Shown here in pieces: positions 1 through 8,331 of a DNA stretch of 64,000 nucleotides. Numbering within the stretch: position 1 is the stretch's first letter; the number at the start of each line of letters is the position of its first letter. Source of the stretch: Acidobacteriota bacterium (lineage in GTDB: Bacteria; Acidobacteriota; Blastocatellia; Pyrinomonadales; Pyrinomonadaceae); contig JAIVJV010000004.1 of assembly GCA_020199835.1 (NCBI GenBank), positions 360,342 through 424,341 on the forward strand. Direction: 5' to 3'. The notes beneath the pieces were generated by a model. That model was not told the origin of the DNA. It worked only from the letters and a program-made list of their open reading frames with translations, and ran no database searches. A program made the translations under genes and the position numbers.

Positions 1-871
1 GCAAGTTCGTGTAGTACCGCGGATCGGTCATTAACACTTCGCTCAAGGCACGCTGTAGCGGAGTCGGCGAGCATACGTAGAAAACATTATTTGCTTTGTT
101 GAGAGGAGCTACGAGTTGAGCGTCACCGTAAACGTAGCCTAGTCGCCAGCCGGAGATATTCCACGACTTCGAGAAGGAGTTGACCGTAATCGTTCGCTCC
201 CACATACCCGGGAGCATAGCAATAGAAATGTGCGGGTCACCACCAACGACGTAATGTTCATAAACTTCATCTGCGATGCAGAGAAGATCAAATTCCTGGC
301 ATACAGCCGCTAAGGCTTCAAGCTCACTTCGGCTGAACACTTTGCCAGTCGGATTCACCGGCGTACACATGATGATTGCGCGCAGCGGGAAGGGCTTGCG
401 GTCCTTCAACTTTCGACATCGATCGCGCAATTCATCATTGTTGAATTCGAGCTTCTCACCGTGAAGTGAAAGCACCTCAGTGGTTCCTCCCAGTTCGGTA
501 AGAATGTGGCGGTGGTAAGGATAATAAGGCTCGAAGACAAGTGCTGAGGCGTTTCTCAGGTAAGTTTGAGCGATGGCTATAAGCGCTCCAGTCGCCCCCG
601 GAGTAATTAGCAGTTGGAACGGATCGCCGTCAGGATCGATTTCGATTTGGTTGAATGCGGAGATCTTTTTCGCGACCGTGCGACGAAGTTCAGATAGACC
701 TTCCGCCGGGCCATAATGGTTCTGGCTTAACGCAATCACGTGACTTGCTGCCGCAGCCAACGCGGGATCAATAGCCAGTTCAGATTGGCCTTGCACGAGG
801 TTACCGCTGGGAGGCACAAGTCGTGTAAGTGCTCGAATATCAGGTCGGGATTTCGTCGTCATCGGCTTCAT
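1..871 (-). CDS. Pyridoxal-phosphate aminotransferase, class I/II (3' end cut by window edge)
   Basis: The minus strand reads open from an ATG at 871 to the window edge, giving about 290 residues without a C-terminus. A TAG codon directly precedes this ATG in frame, so the start is at 871 or at the in-frame ATG at 862. The product has the fold-type I aminotransferase landmarks: a Gly-rich PLP phosphate region (ITPGATGALIA), CTPVNPTGKV, an IADEVYEHYV segment with the cofactor Asp, and SFSKSWNISGWRLGY with the Schiff-base Lys. It should transfer an amino group from an amino acid to a 2-oxo acid in the cytoplasm. The substrate cannot be told. It lies 120 bases downstream of the TonB receptor gene on the same strand. 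Confidence 0.9.
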   Translation of the reverse strand, partial: MKPMTTKSRPDIRALTRLVPPSGNLVQGQSELAIDPALAAAASHVIALSQNHYGPAEGLSELRRTVAKKISAFNQIEIDPDGDPFQLLITPGATGALIAIAQTYLRNASALVFEPYYPYHRHILTELGGTTEVLSLHGEKLEFNNDELRDRCRKLKDRKPFPLRAIIMCTPVNPTGKVFSRSELEALAAVCQEFDLLCIADEVYEHYVVGGDPHISIAMLPGMWERTITVNSFSKSWNISGWRLGYVYGDAQLVAPLNKANNVFYVCSPTPLQRALSEVLMTDPRYYTNL

Positions 872-991
872 CTACGCGGGCCTATTCGAACACTGGCGCA
901 TAGCACCGCCTCGACGATGTCCCCAAGGACACCGCCGAGGCTTGGTGCGTCCGTTTTCGTCCTCAAACAACCAGGAAGTTATTGAGAACGA

Positions 992-3900
992 TCAAAACTG
1001 GATCCTGAGTCCAACTTGCCCTTCCCGCCCGGGTAGTACCTGATCCGCCGTGCCAAAAGGTCGCAGAGTCGGGCGCAACGGACTGTCGGCGCGATTTTGG
1101 ACAACGGCTGGGTTTTGACGGTTCAAGAGATTGAAGAACTCGAGCAGTAACTCCAAACGGACGCGTTCGCCGATACTGAACCGCTTAGAGAAACGCATGT
1201 CAACAGTGACGAAGGGCGGGGCGGTGAAGGCATTCCTTCCGGCTGTAAAATCGATGCTATTGAAATTACCGTTGCCATCCGGATCACGTGAGAGCTCGTC
1301 GAAGCGGCTGAAATGAAATCCGCTCTGCGCCCGCACGATGCTGCTTATCTGGAATTGCCAGGGAAGATCGACCAGTCCGTGCATTTCAAAGATATGATCC
1401 AGCGCCAGGGGCGACGGTCCTCTGTCAAGGTCGGGGCCGTTGTGAAATGTTCCTGCCTGCTGTACCAGGTTTCCGTTCCTGCTGGTGAACGGTCCGTTTT
1501 CATTAGTTTGACGCGTACAACCCGGGTTGCTGGCCGCACATGGTTCGGTCACGACCGGCACGATCCCGATGAATTGATCCGTAGGAAATGAGTTAACGCC
1601 GAGTGAGTTGTCGGTGGCCTTGGAATATGTATAACTCCCGCCGAGCAGGTAGCGGTTGCTAAGACGTTTATTGAATGTGGCGACCAGGGCGTCGTATTTA
1701 CCCTCGAAGAAGGGACCGAAAGTCGGCAACTCCGGAGACCCCGGAGGATCAAAGCTTCGGCCGATACCGGCGACGCGTGACCTGAAGGCAAGATTGCTGA
1801 GACGTGGGCCCAGGAGATTGCGCATTTCGCGGTGAAAGTAGTCAACCTGGACCACCAGGTCATTCGTTATCTCGCGCTGGACGCCGACGCTAAAGCTAAG
1901 GGTATGTGGCGTCTCAAAGGTGCTGTCAACCGCAGTCGGGGTTGGTGACGGAGGGATTATGGGATTATTCAGCACTCCGAACTGGCCCCATTGAAAGTAT
2001 CCCGCTGGCTGGCCTATTGCCGCGGCTGCCTGGATCAGATATTGATCCGGTGTAAGCCCGGAAAGAGCCTGGATGTTGCTGATGTTGATTACCGCGTTAG
2101 GAGGAATCGGAGCGCGGCCGGGTGCGACAACGTTATTGAGCGTGTCCACGCCGAGAATTGGTCCTCCGCCTGGCGTGCATGTAGCGCCCGTTGCAGCGAT
2201 CTGAGCGGTGGTCAGGTGGTTAGAGACGCAAGGCCCGGGAAGGCCGACGGCACGAGCAAGGCTCGCGATAAAACTCGGCGACCCATAAAACCCGCGGGGA
2301 AAGTAAAGCGATTGTATCGATCTCCGATCGCTGCCGCCGAATGCGGGAACATTACTCACCAGGCCCAACCGGAACTGATCATAAAACTTGCCGAAGTGAG
2401 AACGAATCACCGTTTTGGGCGTTACCGACCACGCAACTCCCACACGCGGCGAAAAGTTTCTTTTGGAGGTGAATTCGGAGTCGTGTTCCCAACGAAGGCC
2501 GAAATTCACTGTGAGGTTCCTGAACAGCTTCCAGTCGTCCTGAACATATAGCCCGTTGTAATTGTTCCGCAGATGAATTTCCTGTGCCTCCGGCGTCTGG
2601 CCACCGGCGACGAGAAGCAGGAAAATGCCGCTGTTCACGGACCCAAAATTTAGATAATCATCGAGCGTGGCAAAGATCTGGTTCGTCAAAGTTAAAGAAT
2701 CAGAGCCGTCGACTCTTGTTCGCAGAAACTGCCACCCGAACTTGACGTCATGATTGCCAAACAGCTTGTTTGCGTTGGCCGCGATCGACGTGTATTTCTG
2801 GTGCAGATTTGACGCTGTCGTGGCGCTACCGAAACCCACCGCAGGGTTAGTGCCAAACAAATTAGCGGCACTGCATGTCGGCGGGCAAAGTCGAGGCGCG
2901 GTGAAGGAGTTTAAGGTAGTAGCCCCCGCAATATCAGCGGCACCAGGTTGGCTATTGGACGGCTCGCTGCGATAGGCGCCGCGCAGCGTCAGTATCCATG
3001 GATTGCCCTGCTCTCCCAGAAGCATGGTGTCGCCGACTCCAAACAGCAGGTTGCGCTCGCCGGTGTTTCTTCGCGATGACGGAATCCCGGTACCCGATCC
3101 CCGGATGTTTCCGTTTGTGTAATTGACTTCCTGGACCAGTTGATGACGCCCGAAGGTCTCGTTGAGCTTGAAAAAGTTCCGCGTCTCGCGGGAACGCTGC
3201 GGACCGTCCCGCGGATCCTCCTGTTCATGCAGCAGGTCAAGAAGCGGAGCAGGGAGAGCCGGGTAATTGAAATCAATGGCGCGGTCCTCCGTAATGCGCT
3301 CTGAGGAACCGAAAAAGAAAATTTTGTCTTTCCAGATCGGACCGCCCAACGCAAGGCTGTAGTCGAATCGCCGGAGGCCCGGGGCTTCTGTTTTCGTCGG
3401 ATCCAGGGAGTTTGATGCATCCAGTGCTTCGTTGCGATGAAACAGTGAACCGACGCCGTGGAATTCGTTCCCGCCCGTTTTGGTGATTACGTTGATTATC
3501 GCTCCCGATGCTTGTCCGAACTCGGCCTTATAGCCGGTTGTCAGAACTTGAAATTCCGCAATTGTCTCCTGGTTGAACTGTGCTGCCGGCCCGCCATTGA
3601 CGGTGTCCTTGTTAGGCTGTCCATCGATGAAAAAATTGTTATTACCACTGCGCTCCCCCAGCACCGGGTTCGCGTTGTCGCCAGTGGATTGCCGGTTGAT
3701 AGCGACTCCAGGTACGAGCTGCATTAAATCAAGGTAGTTGCGGCCGTTGACCGGCATGTCCAAAATCTGCCGCGGCGTGATGTTGGCCCCGGTTGACGAG
3801 GCTGTGGGATCGAGCAACAACTGCGCGTCCGCACTGACATCGACCTTGCCCTCCACCGTCCCTACCTCGAGTGTAACGTCTAAGGTGACAGTTCGATTGA

Positions 3901-4207
3901 CTGTCAGTTCAACATTATCGAAAGTTCGCGGTGCGAATCCTGAAGTTGAGACCGATAATGAATAAATTCCCGCCGGCAACGCGGTAATCCTGAAGAATCC
4001 GTTCTCATCGCTGGTTGTCGAACGTTCCACGCCACGCGCGGACGATTTCGCGGTAACTTGCGACCCCGCAACGACACCGCCTCTCGCGTCCGTGATCGTA
4101 CCTTCAATCGTGGCGGTAGTAGTTTGAGCGATGGCGACTGCAGCGGTGAAGTGCGCACAAATGAGCGCGCCGAAAATCAACGTTAACAAGTAGGTGGCGG
4201 TTTTCAT
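992..4207 (-). CDS. Oar-like TonB-dependent outer-membrane receptor with carboxypeptidase-regulatory domain
   Basis: The protein has 1071 residues from the ATG at 4207, which has a GGGAG ribosome site about 8 bases upstream; an in-frame extension further upstream lacks signal-peptide character. A signal peptide (MKTATYLLTLIFGALICAHF, cleavage after AIAQ) is followed by a carboxypeptidase-regulatory-like beta-sandwich (residues about 28-115, TIEGTITDARGG). Next come a plug domain (PVNGRNYLDLMQLVPGV, AEFGQASGAIINVITKTGGN) and a long beta-barrel ending in the aromatic terminal strand GLRIQF. This is the Oar/SusC-like class expanded in Acidobacteriota. It probably imports a peptide or glycan with TonB-ExbBD energy; the ligand is unknown. 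An RpiR-type regulator lies upstream on the same strand and a hydrolase operon beyond it. Confidence 0.93.
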   Translation of the reverse strand: MKTATYLLTLIFGALICAHFTAAVAIAQTTTATIEGTITDARGGVVAGSQVTAKSSARGVERSTTSDENGFFRITALPAGIYSLSVSTSGFAPRTFDNVELTVNRTVTLDVTLEVGTVEGKVDVSADAQLLLDPTASSTGANITPRQILDMPVNGRNYLDLMQLVPGVAINRQSTGDNANPVLGERSGNNNFFIDGQPNKDTVNGGPAAQFNQETIAEFQVLTTGYKAEFGQASGAIINVITKTGGNEFHGVGSLFHRNEALDASNSLDPTKTEAPGLRRFDYSLALGGPIWKDKIFFFGSSERITEDRAIDFNYPALPAPLLDLLHEQEDPRDGPQRSRETRNFFKLNETFGRHQLVQEVNYTNGNIRGSGTGIPSSRRNTGERNLLFGVGDTMLLGEQGNPWILTLRGAYRSEPSNSQPGAADIAGATTLNSFTAPRLCPPTCSAANLFGTNPAVGFGSATTASNLHQKYTSIAANANKLFGNHDVKFGWQFLRTRVDGSDSLTLTNQIFATLDDYLNFGSVNSGIFLLLVAGGQTPEAQEIHLRNNYNGLYVQDDWKLFRNLTVNFGLRWEHDSEFTSKRNFSPRVGVAWSVTPKTVIRSHFGKFYDQFRLGLVSNVPAFGGSDRRSIQSLYFPRGFYGSPSFIASLARAVGLPGPCVSNHLTTAQIAATGATCTPGGGPILGVDTLNNVVAPGRAPIPPNAVINISNIQALSGLTPDQYLIQAAAAIGQPAGYFQWGQFGVLNNPIIPPSPTPTAVDSTFETPHTLSFSVGVQREITNDLVVQVDYFHREMRNLLGPRLSNLAFRSRVAGIGRSFDPPGSPELPTFGPFFEGKYDALVATFNKRLSNRYLLGGSYTYSKATDNSLGVNSFPTDQFIGIVPVVTEPCAASNPGCTRQTNENGPFTSRNGNLVQQAGTFHNGPDLDRGPSPLALDHIFEMHGLVDLPWQFQISSIVRAQSGFHFSRFDELSRDPDGNGNFNSIDFTAGRNAFTAPPFVTVDMRFSKRFSIGERVRLELLLEFFNLLNRQNPAVVQNRADSPLRPTLRPFGTADQVLPGREGQVGLRIQF

Positions 4208-4520
4208 TCTTATATCTCCCACGGACGTATTGAAAATCACAGGGTCAGGCTTAGGTCCGCACGAAGGAATCGTGCTACCCATAACGGCGACGAGCCTTTT
4301 CCCGTAAACATCTTGCAGTTGTCGGAACAAAGAAACCTGCGAAACACCGGCTGGTCTGGGATCTTTTACACTGCGCTATTTACCGCAAATGCTGCACAAT
4401 GTCAATGGTCACGACAAGTGCTGCACCGGGTGTTGGACTTTCGACCTCGTGCATTTCCGAGGTTAGTTCTATGTCGCGGATAATGATGACCGGCTTTTGG
4501 TTTGAGTTGGACACGTCATA
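4208..4520. other. Intergenic region between receptor gene and RpiR regulator
   Basis: About 310 bases without a convincing gene. It holds the leader of the receptor gene, with its ribosome site near 4214-4220. Possible reading frames here have no family resemblance. Confidence 0.6.
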
Positions 4521-5468
4521 TCAAGCGGAGTTCCCGTCGGACCCCTTCGGTGCTCGGAACCATCGTGACCCCGAAGCATATTCTCTATCTGTCGGCCTTA
4601 GCCTGGTGAGCGCGCGCTTGGGATCGACATGAGAGCAAGCGACGTGGATGGCGTTGACCGCCGCGGTCGGAGCAACATACGAATTAAGAAATGATGGACT
4701 GACTACAGAAGCAACTATGTGATTGTCGCAGTAGCGCGCGATGGGGGTCGTGTCGCTGTCAGTAATCCCGAAGGTTGGCACGCCCTGTTTTCTGGCCCGC
4801 AGCACTGCTTCCACCGTATCCTTAAGGCACTGCCCGAAACTGATGGCCACGAGCACATCGTTCGGAGTTAAGACTTTTACTTTATGTTGGATTGTTCCGG
4901 TGCTTCCCGTCGGCGCCTCAGCGTCGAAGCCAAGCACCGACAGTCCGTAAGCCAAATAAAAGGCCAGCGAAGCAGCGAAGTCTAACCCGATGACGAGTGT
5001 GCGGCGCGAGCGTTTGATCAGCTTGGCCAGCTCTATTATGCGCTGACTATCCAGATCCGATTTCAACGTGTTTATGTTGTCGAGCGCCTTCTCCAAAGCG
5101 TGATCGATGTGATCGGCGACACTTCGCTTTTCCCGGGTCGCCGCTCGCAACACCGTGTAAGGGGTGATTCGCGTAACGAAATGCTGTCTGAGGTCTGCGG
5201 AGAAGTCAGCATAACTCTCGTAGCCCAGCACCTGCGTGGCTCGCAGGATCGTCGTCGCATCAACGCGATAGCGCTTGGCCAATTCCCGAGAAGAGAGGAA
5301 ACAAGTTTCATCCGCCGAGTCGAGGATGGCCCGGACCAACTCCTGGCGTCGGGGGTTCAGCCGAGCTTGCGCCTGCGCTAAGCGGCTTTCCAAGGCTGAC
5401 ACTTTCCCACCAGCGTTGTCAGAACCAAGAGAAATACGGTGAGTCTTTTTGTGTGAGTTAGACGCCAT
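4521..5468 (-). CDS. RpiR/MurR-family transcriptional regulator (HTH plus SIS domain)
   Basis: The product has 315 residues. An N-terminal HTH_6-type helix-turn-helix (about residues 35-95: LSSRELAKRYRVDATTILRA, then GYESYADFSADLRQHF) is followed by an SIS sugar-phosphate isomerase domain (about 135-265; RTLVIGLDFAASLAFYLAYG, VLVAISFGQCLKDTVEAVLR). Members of this family sense phosphosugars or related ligands through the SIS domain and usually repress nearby catabolic genes. The gene is divergent from the hydrolase run that starts at 5674 and sits upstream of the TonB receptor, so it may control both. The C-terminal tail is Ser/Gly-rich and low in complexity. The ligand is not predictable; in this context an amino sugar or peptidoglycan-derived compound is possible. 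Confidence 0.9.
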   Translation of the reverse strand: MASNSHKKTHRISLGSDNAGGKVSALESRLAQAQARLNPRRQELVRAILDSADETCFLSSRELAKRYRVDATTILRATQVLGYESYADFSADLRQHFVTRITPYTVLRAATREKRSVADHIDHALEKALDNINTLKSDLDSQRIIELAKLIKRSRRTLVIGLDFAASLAFYLAYGLSVLGFDAEAPTGSTGTIQHKVKVLTPNDVLVAISFGQCLKDTVEAVLRARKQGVPTFGITDSDTTPIARYCDNHIVASVVSPSFLNSYVAPTAAVNAIHVACSHVDPKRALTRLRPTDREYASGSRWFRAPKGSDGNSA

Positions 5469-5556
5469 CTTCTTACCTCGCCGGACGAATTTGCGGGATG
5501 GAAGATAGCAAATCGAGGTTCATCAAACAAGATTCGTTGCAGCAGTTATAGCGTTG

Positions 5557-5586
5557 TTGACTTTTGTGCAGCATGTGCAGTATATG
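5557..5586 (+). promoter_or_regulatory. Candidate sigma-70-type promoter for the hydrolase run
   Basis: In the divergent 205-bp gap between the RpiR gene and 5674, TTGACT (5557-5562) and TATATG (5581-5586) are separated by 18 bp. The spacer contains two GTGCAG repeats and a GCATGTGCAGTATATGC near-palindrome that could be a regulator site. This is read by eye only. Confidence 0.35.
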
Positions 5587-5673
5587 CATCCGTGTTCAAT
5601 TCAGAGCCGCAACTCGAGGACGGCATACTGACCCCCCAACACCCGTGCTGATCCGGCCTTTGAGAAAGGTTTC

Positions 5674-7065
5674 ATGACACAAAAGCTCAAGATTGCAAAT
5701 CGGATAAGCGCAGTCGTTGCGTTTTGTCTGCTTCTCGTGGCCCAGGTTTCGGCGCAAACTGCCGCTGCGGGGTCAGCTCCCTCGGCGCAGGAGATTACGC
5801 GAAAAGTTGACGAATACATGAGCGCGGCGGTGCGCGTTAATCACTACAGCGGTGCGGTTCTCCTAGCCCGCGACGGTCAGCCGATTGTTAGCCGTGGATA
5901 CGGAATGGCGAACTTTGAGCATGGTGTCCCGAACACGCCGCAAACCGTTTTTCGTCTCGGTTCGGTGACCAAGCAGTTTACTGGAATGGCGATCGTGCTG
6001 CTGCAAGAGCGCGGCAAGCTGAGCGTGAACGATCCAATCTGCAAGTATCTGTCTGACTGCCCACAGGCATGGCAACCGATCACGATCAAAAATCTATTGA
6101 CGCACACTGCCGGCATACCGAACTACACTGAGTTTCCTGATTTCATGAAGACCGCAGCGGTGGAAACGAATGCCATCGAGTTGACCAATCGTTTCAGAGA
6201 TAAGCCTCTCCAATTCGCGCTCGGTGAAAAATACGCTTACAGCAACTCCGGTTATTACCTCCTCGGCACGATCATCGAACGCGCGTCCGGCAAATCTTAC
6301 GCTGACTTTTTGCAGGAAAACATTTTCACCCCGCTCGGTATGAAGCAAAGCGGATACGACAATCCCGTCCGGATCATCAAGAACCGGGCAGCGGGCTACG
6401 CGCGCACAAGCGACGGTTTCATCAACGCCGCGCCGATTTCCATGTCCACCGCCTACTCGGCTGGCGCGCTCTATTCAACGGTCGAAGATCTGCTCCTGTG
6501 GGACCAGGCGCTCTACACCGAAAAACTCGTCACGCGCAAATCGCTCGACGAAGCGTTCACGCCGTTCAAAAGTAGTTACGGCTACGGCTGGAGCATAGGC
6601 AAACGTTACGACCGACAGGTAATCGCCCATGGCGGCGGCATCTTCGGCTTTTCGTCGTACATCGCGCGTTACCCCGCCGACCGCGTGACTGTGGTCGTCT
6701 TGAGCAACGTGGAAGGGGCGCCCTCGGGAGAGATCGCGAATAACTTGTCGGCAATCGTCTTCGGGGCTCCGTATGAAATTCCCGCCGAACGCAAGGAAAT
6801 CAAGGTCGCAGCGAAGACCCTCGAAAAATACGTGGGTAAATATCAGCTCACGCCGCAGTTGGTGCTGAACGTCACCCTCGAAGAGGGCAAGCTGCTGGCG
6901 CAGGTTTCCACGCAACCGAAACTCGAACTTTTCGCCGAATCCGAAACCGTATTTTTCTTTAAGACGGTTAACGCGCAAGTCACGTTCATTTTAAGCGCGC
7001 AGGGCGAAGTGACCGGAATAGTGTTTCGTCAGGGTGGAAGCGACATTCCGGCGAAGAAAATGTAG
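5674..7065 (+). CDS. Exported beta-lactamase-family serine hydrolase (class C / D-aminopeptidase-like)
   Basis: The product has 463 residues with a signal peptide ending near VAQVSAQ (residue about 28). A GAGAAAGG ribosome site precedes the ATG. The catalytic Ser-x-x-Lys motif is SVTK (about residue 96), the YxN motif is in YSNSGYYLLG (about 189), and a HGGG motif near 318 occupies the KTG position. The last 100 residues form a separate beta-rich domain typical of periplasmic members. The family includes class C beta-lactamases, D-alanyl-D-alanine carboxypeptidases, D-aminopeptidases and esterases, and sequence alone does not separate these. Because it heads a run with a racemase, a deacylase and a tricorn protease, a role in peptide or D-amino-acid peptide cleavage is more likely than antibiotic resistance. 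Confidence 0.88.
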   Translation: MTQKLKIANRISAVVAFCLLLVAQVSAQTAAAGSAPSAQEITRKVDEYMSAAVRVNHYSGAVLLARDGQPIVSRGYGMANFEHGVPNTPQTVFRLGSVTKQFTGMAIVLLQERGKLSVNDPICKYLSDCPQAWQPITIKNLLTHTAGIPNYTEFPDFMKTAAVETNAIELTNRFRDKPLQFALGEKYAYSNSGYYLLGTIIERASGKSYADFLQENIFTPLGMKQSGYDNPVRIIKNRAAGYARTSDGFINAAPISMSTAYSAGALYSTVEDLLLWDQALYTEKLVTRKSLDEAFTPFKSSYGYGWSIGKRYDRQVIAHGGGIFGFSSYIARYPADRVTVVVLSNVEGAPSGEIANNLSAIVFGAPYEIPAERKEIKVAAKTLEKYVGKYQLTPQLVLNVTLEEGKLLAQVSTQPKLELFAESETVFFFKTVNAQVTFILSAQGEVTGIVFRQGGSDIPAKKM

Positions 7066-7157
7066 TGAAGCGGCGCGGCGAGTGGCTCTAGGAGTTGAGA
7101 CCTGAAAAAACGCTGAGCTGGAGTTTCAACCGATTCGGGTTGAAGTCAGGACAGATA

Positions 7158-8285
7158 ATGACCAATTTGAATTTGGAGCGGGTTGAACTTAGAGAGATAG
7201 AGCTTCCCCTGGTCTCTCCGTTCGAAACCAGCTTCGGCCGCACCACCCGTCGTCGCATTCTTATCGTCAGGGTGTTCGACAAGACTGGCGCTTCAGGTTA
7301 CGGCGAATGCGTTGCCGCTGAAGGACCTTTCTTCAATCACGAAACCGTCGACACCGCGTGGCTGATCACGGCGCAATACGTTGGACCGCTTCTGAAACAA
7401 GCCCGCTTAAGAACTGCCGGAGAAGTAAACGGCGCTCTCGCGCCAATTCGCGACAACCGCATGGCCAAGGGCGGCGTCGAGGCTGCGGTTTGGGACCTGG
7501 AGGCCAAGCTCGCGGGCCTTCCGCTCTGGCAGCACCTCGGAGGCGTGCGAGGTGAGATCAACTGCGGAGTTTCCATTGGTTTACAGGAGACTACTGAAGC
7601 GTTGGTCGAGAAGGTGGCGCGCGAGCTGGAGGCCGGCTATCAGCGCATCAAAATCAAGATCAAACCTGGAAAAGACATTCAGTTACTTGAAGCAGTCCGC
7701 GCGCGATTCCCGGAGATTACGCTTTCGGTTGACGCAAACTCCGCTTATTCCCTGAATGGACACTTAGGTACTGTTAAGCAGCTCGATGATTACAACTTGC
7801 TGATGATCGAGCAGCCGCTGGCGCCTGGTGATCTCGTAGACCACGCAAAATTGCAGCGCGAGATCAAAACCCCGATCTGTCTTGACGAGTCGATCGTCAG
7901 CCTTGCCAGCGCACGCCACGCCCAGGAGTTAGGCTCATGCAGAATTATCAACATCAAGCTCGGCAGAGTTGGTGGACACACTGAGGCTCGCCTGATTCAA
8001 ACGTACGCGCTCGAGCACGGCATGCCAGCGTGGTGCGGCGGGATGCTCGAGTCGGGAATCGGCCGGGCGCACAATATCGCGATGTCAACGCTGCCCGGAT
8101 TCACCTTGCCTGGTGACGTCTCGGCTTCGCAGCGCTACTGGCACGAAGACATTATCGCGCCGCCGGTCACCGTTTCGCAGGAGGGCACGATCAAGGCGCC
8201 GATGGGTGACGGTATCGGCTACGAAGTTAATGAAGATCGCATCGAGTCACTGACGGTGCGGCGGGAGACGGTTCGACTAACGTAA
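7158..8285 (+). CDS. Enolase-superfamily N-acylamino-acid racemase / o-succinylbenzoate synthase-like protein
   Basis: From the ATG at 7158 (AGGACA just upstream) the protein has 375 residues; an earlier in-frame ATG at 7095 adds 21 residues with no family resemblance. It shows the enolase-superfamily capping domain (PLVSPFETSFGRTTRRR) and the barrel residues: the Lys pair in RIKIKIKPG (about 165), metal ligands in SVDANSAY (about 191), IEQPL (about 217) and CLDES (about 241), and the second Lys in NIKLGRVGG (about 265). The GGMLESGIGRAHN segment marks the MenC type 2/NSAR group, where o-succinylbenzoate synthesis and N-acylamino-acid racemisation occur in close relatives. No other men genes are nearby, while a D-aminoacylase-like gene is, so racemase activity is favoured. 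Confidence 0.85.
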   Translation: MTNLNLERVELREIELPLVSPFETSFGRTTRRRILIVRVFDKTGASGYGECVAAEGPFFNHETVDTAWLITAQYVGPLLKQARLRTAGEVNGALAPIRDNRMAKGGVEAAVWDLEAKLAGLPLWQHLGGVRGEINCGVSIGLQETTEALVEKVARELEAGYQRIKIKIKPGKDIQLLEAVRARFPEITLSVDANSAYSLNGHLGTVKQLDDYNLLMIEQPLAPGDLVDHAKLQREIKTPICLDESIVSLASARHAQELGSCRIINIKLGRVGGHTEARLIQTYALEHGMPAWCGGMLESGIGRAHNIAMSTLPGFTLPGDVSASQRYWHEDIIAPPVTVSQEGTIKAPMGDGIGYEVNEDRIESLTVRRETVRLT

Positions 8286-8331
8286 TCAAACAGCTCGGTC
8301 ACGACGGAACAGTCTTTACATGGAGTTCATA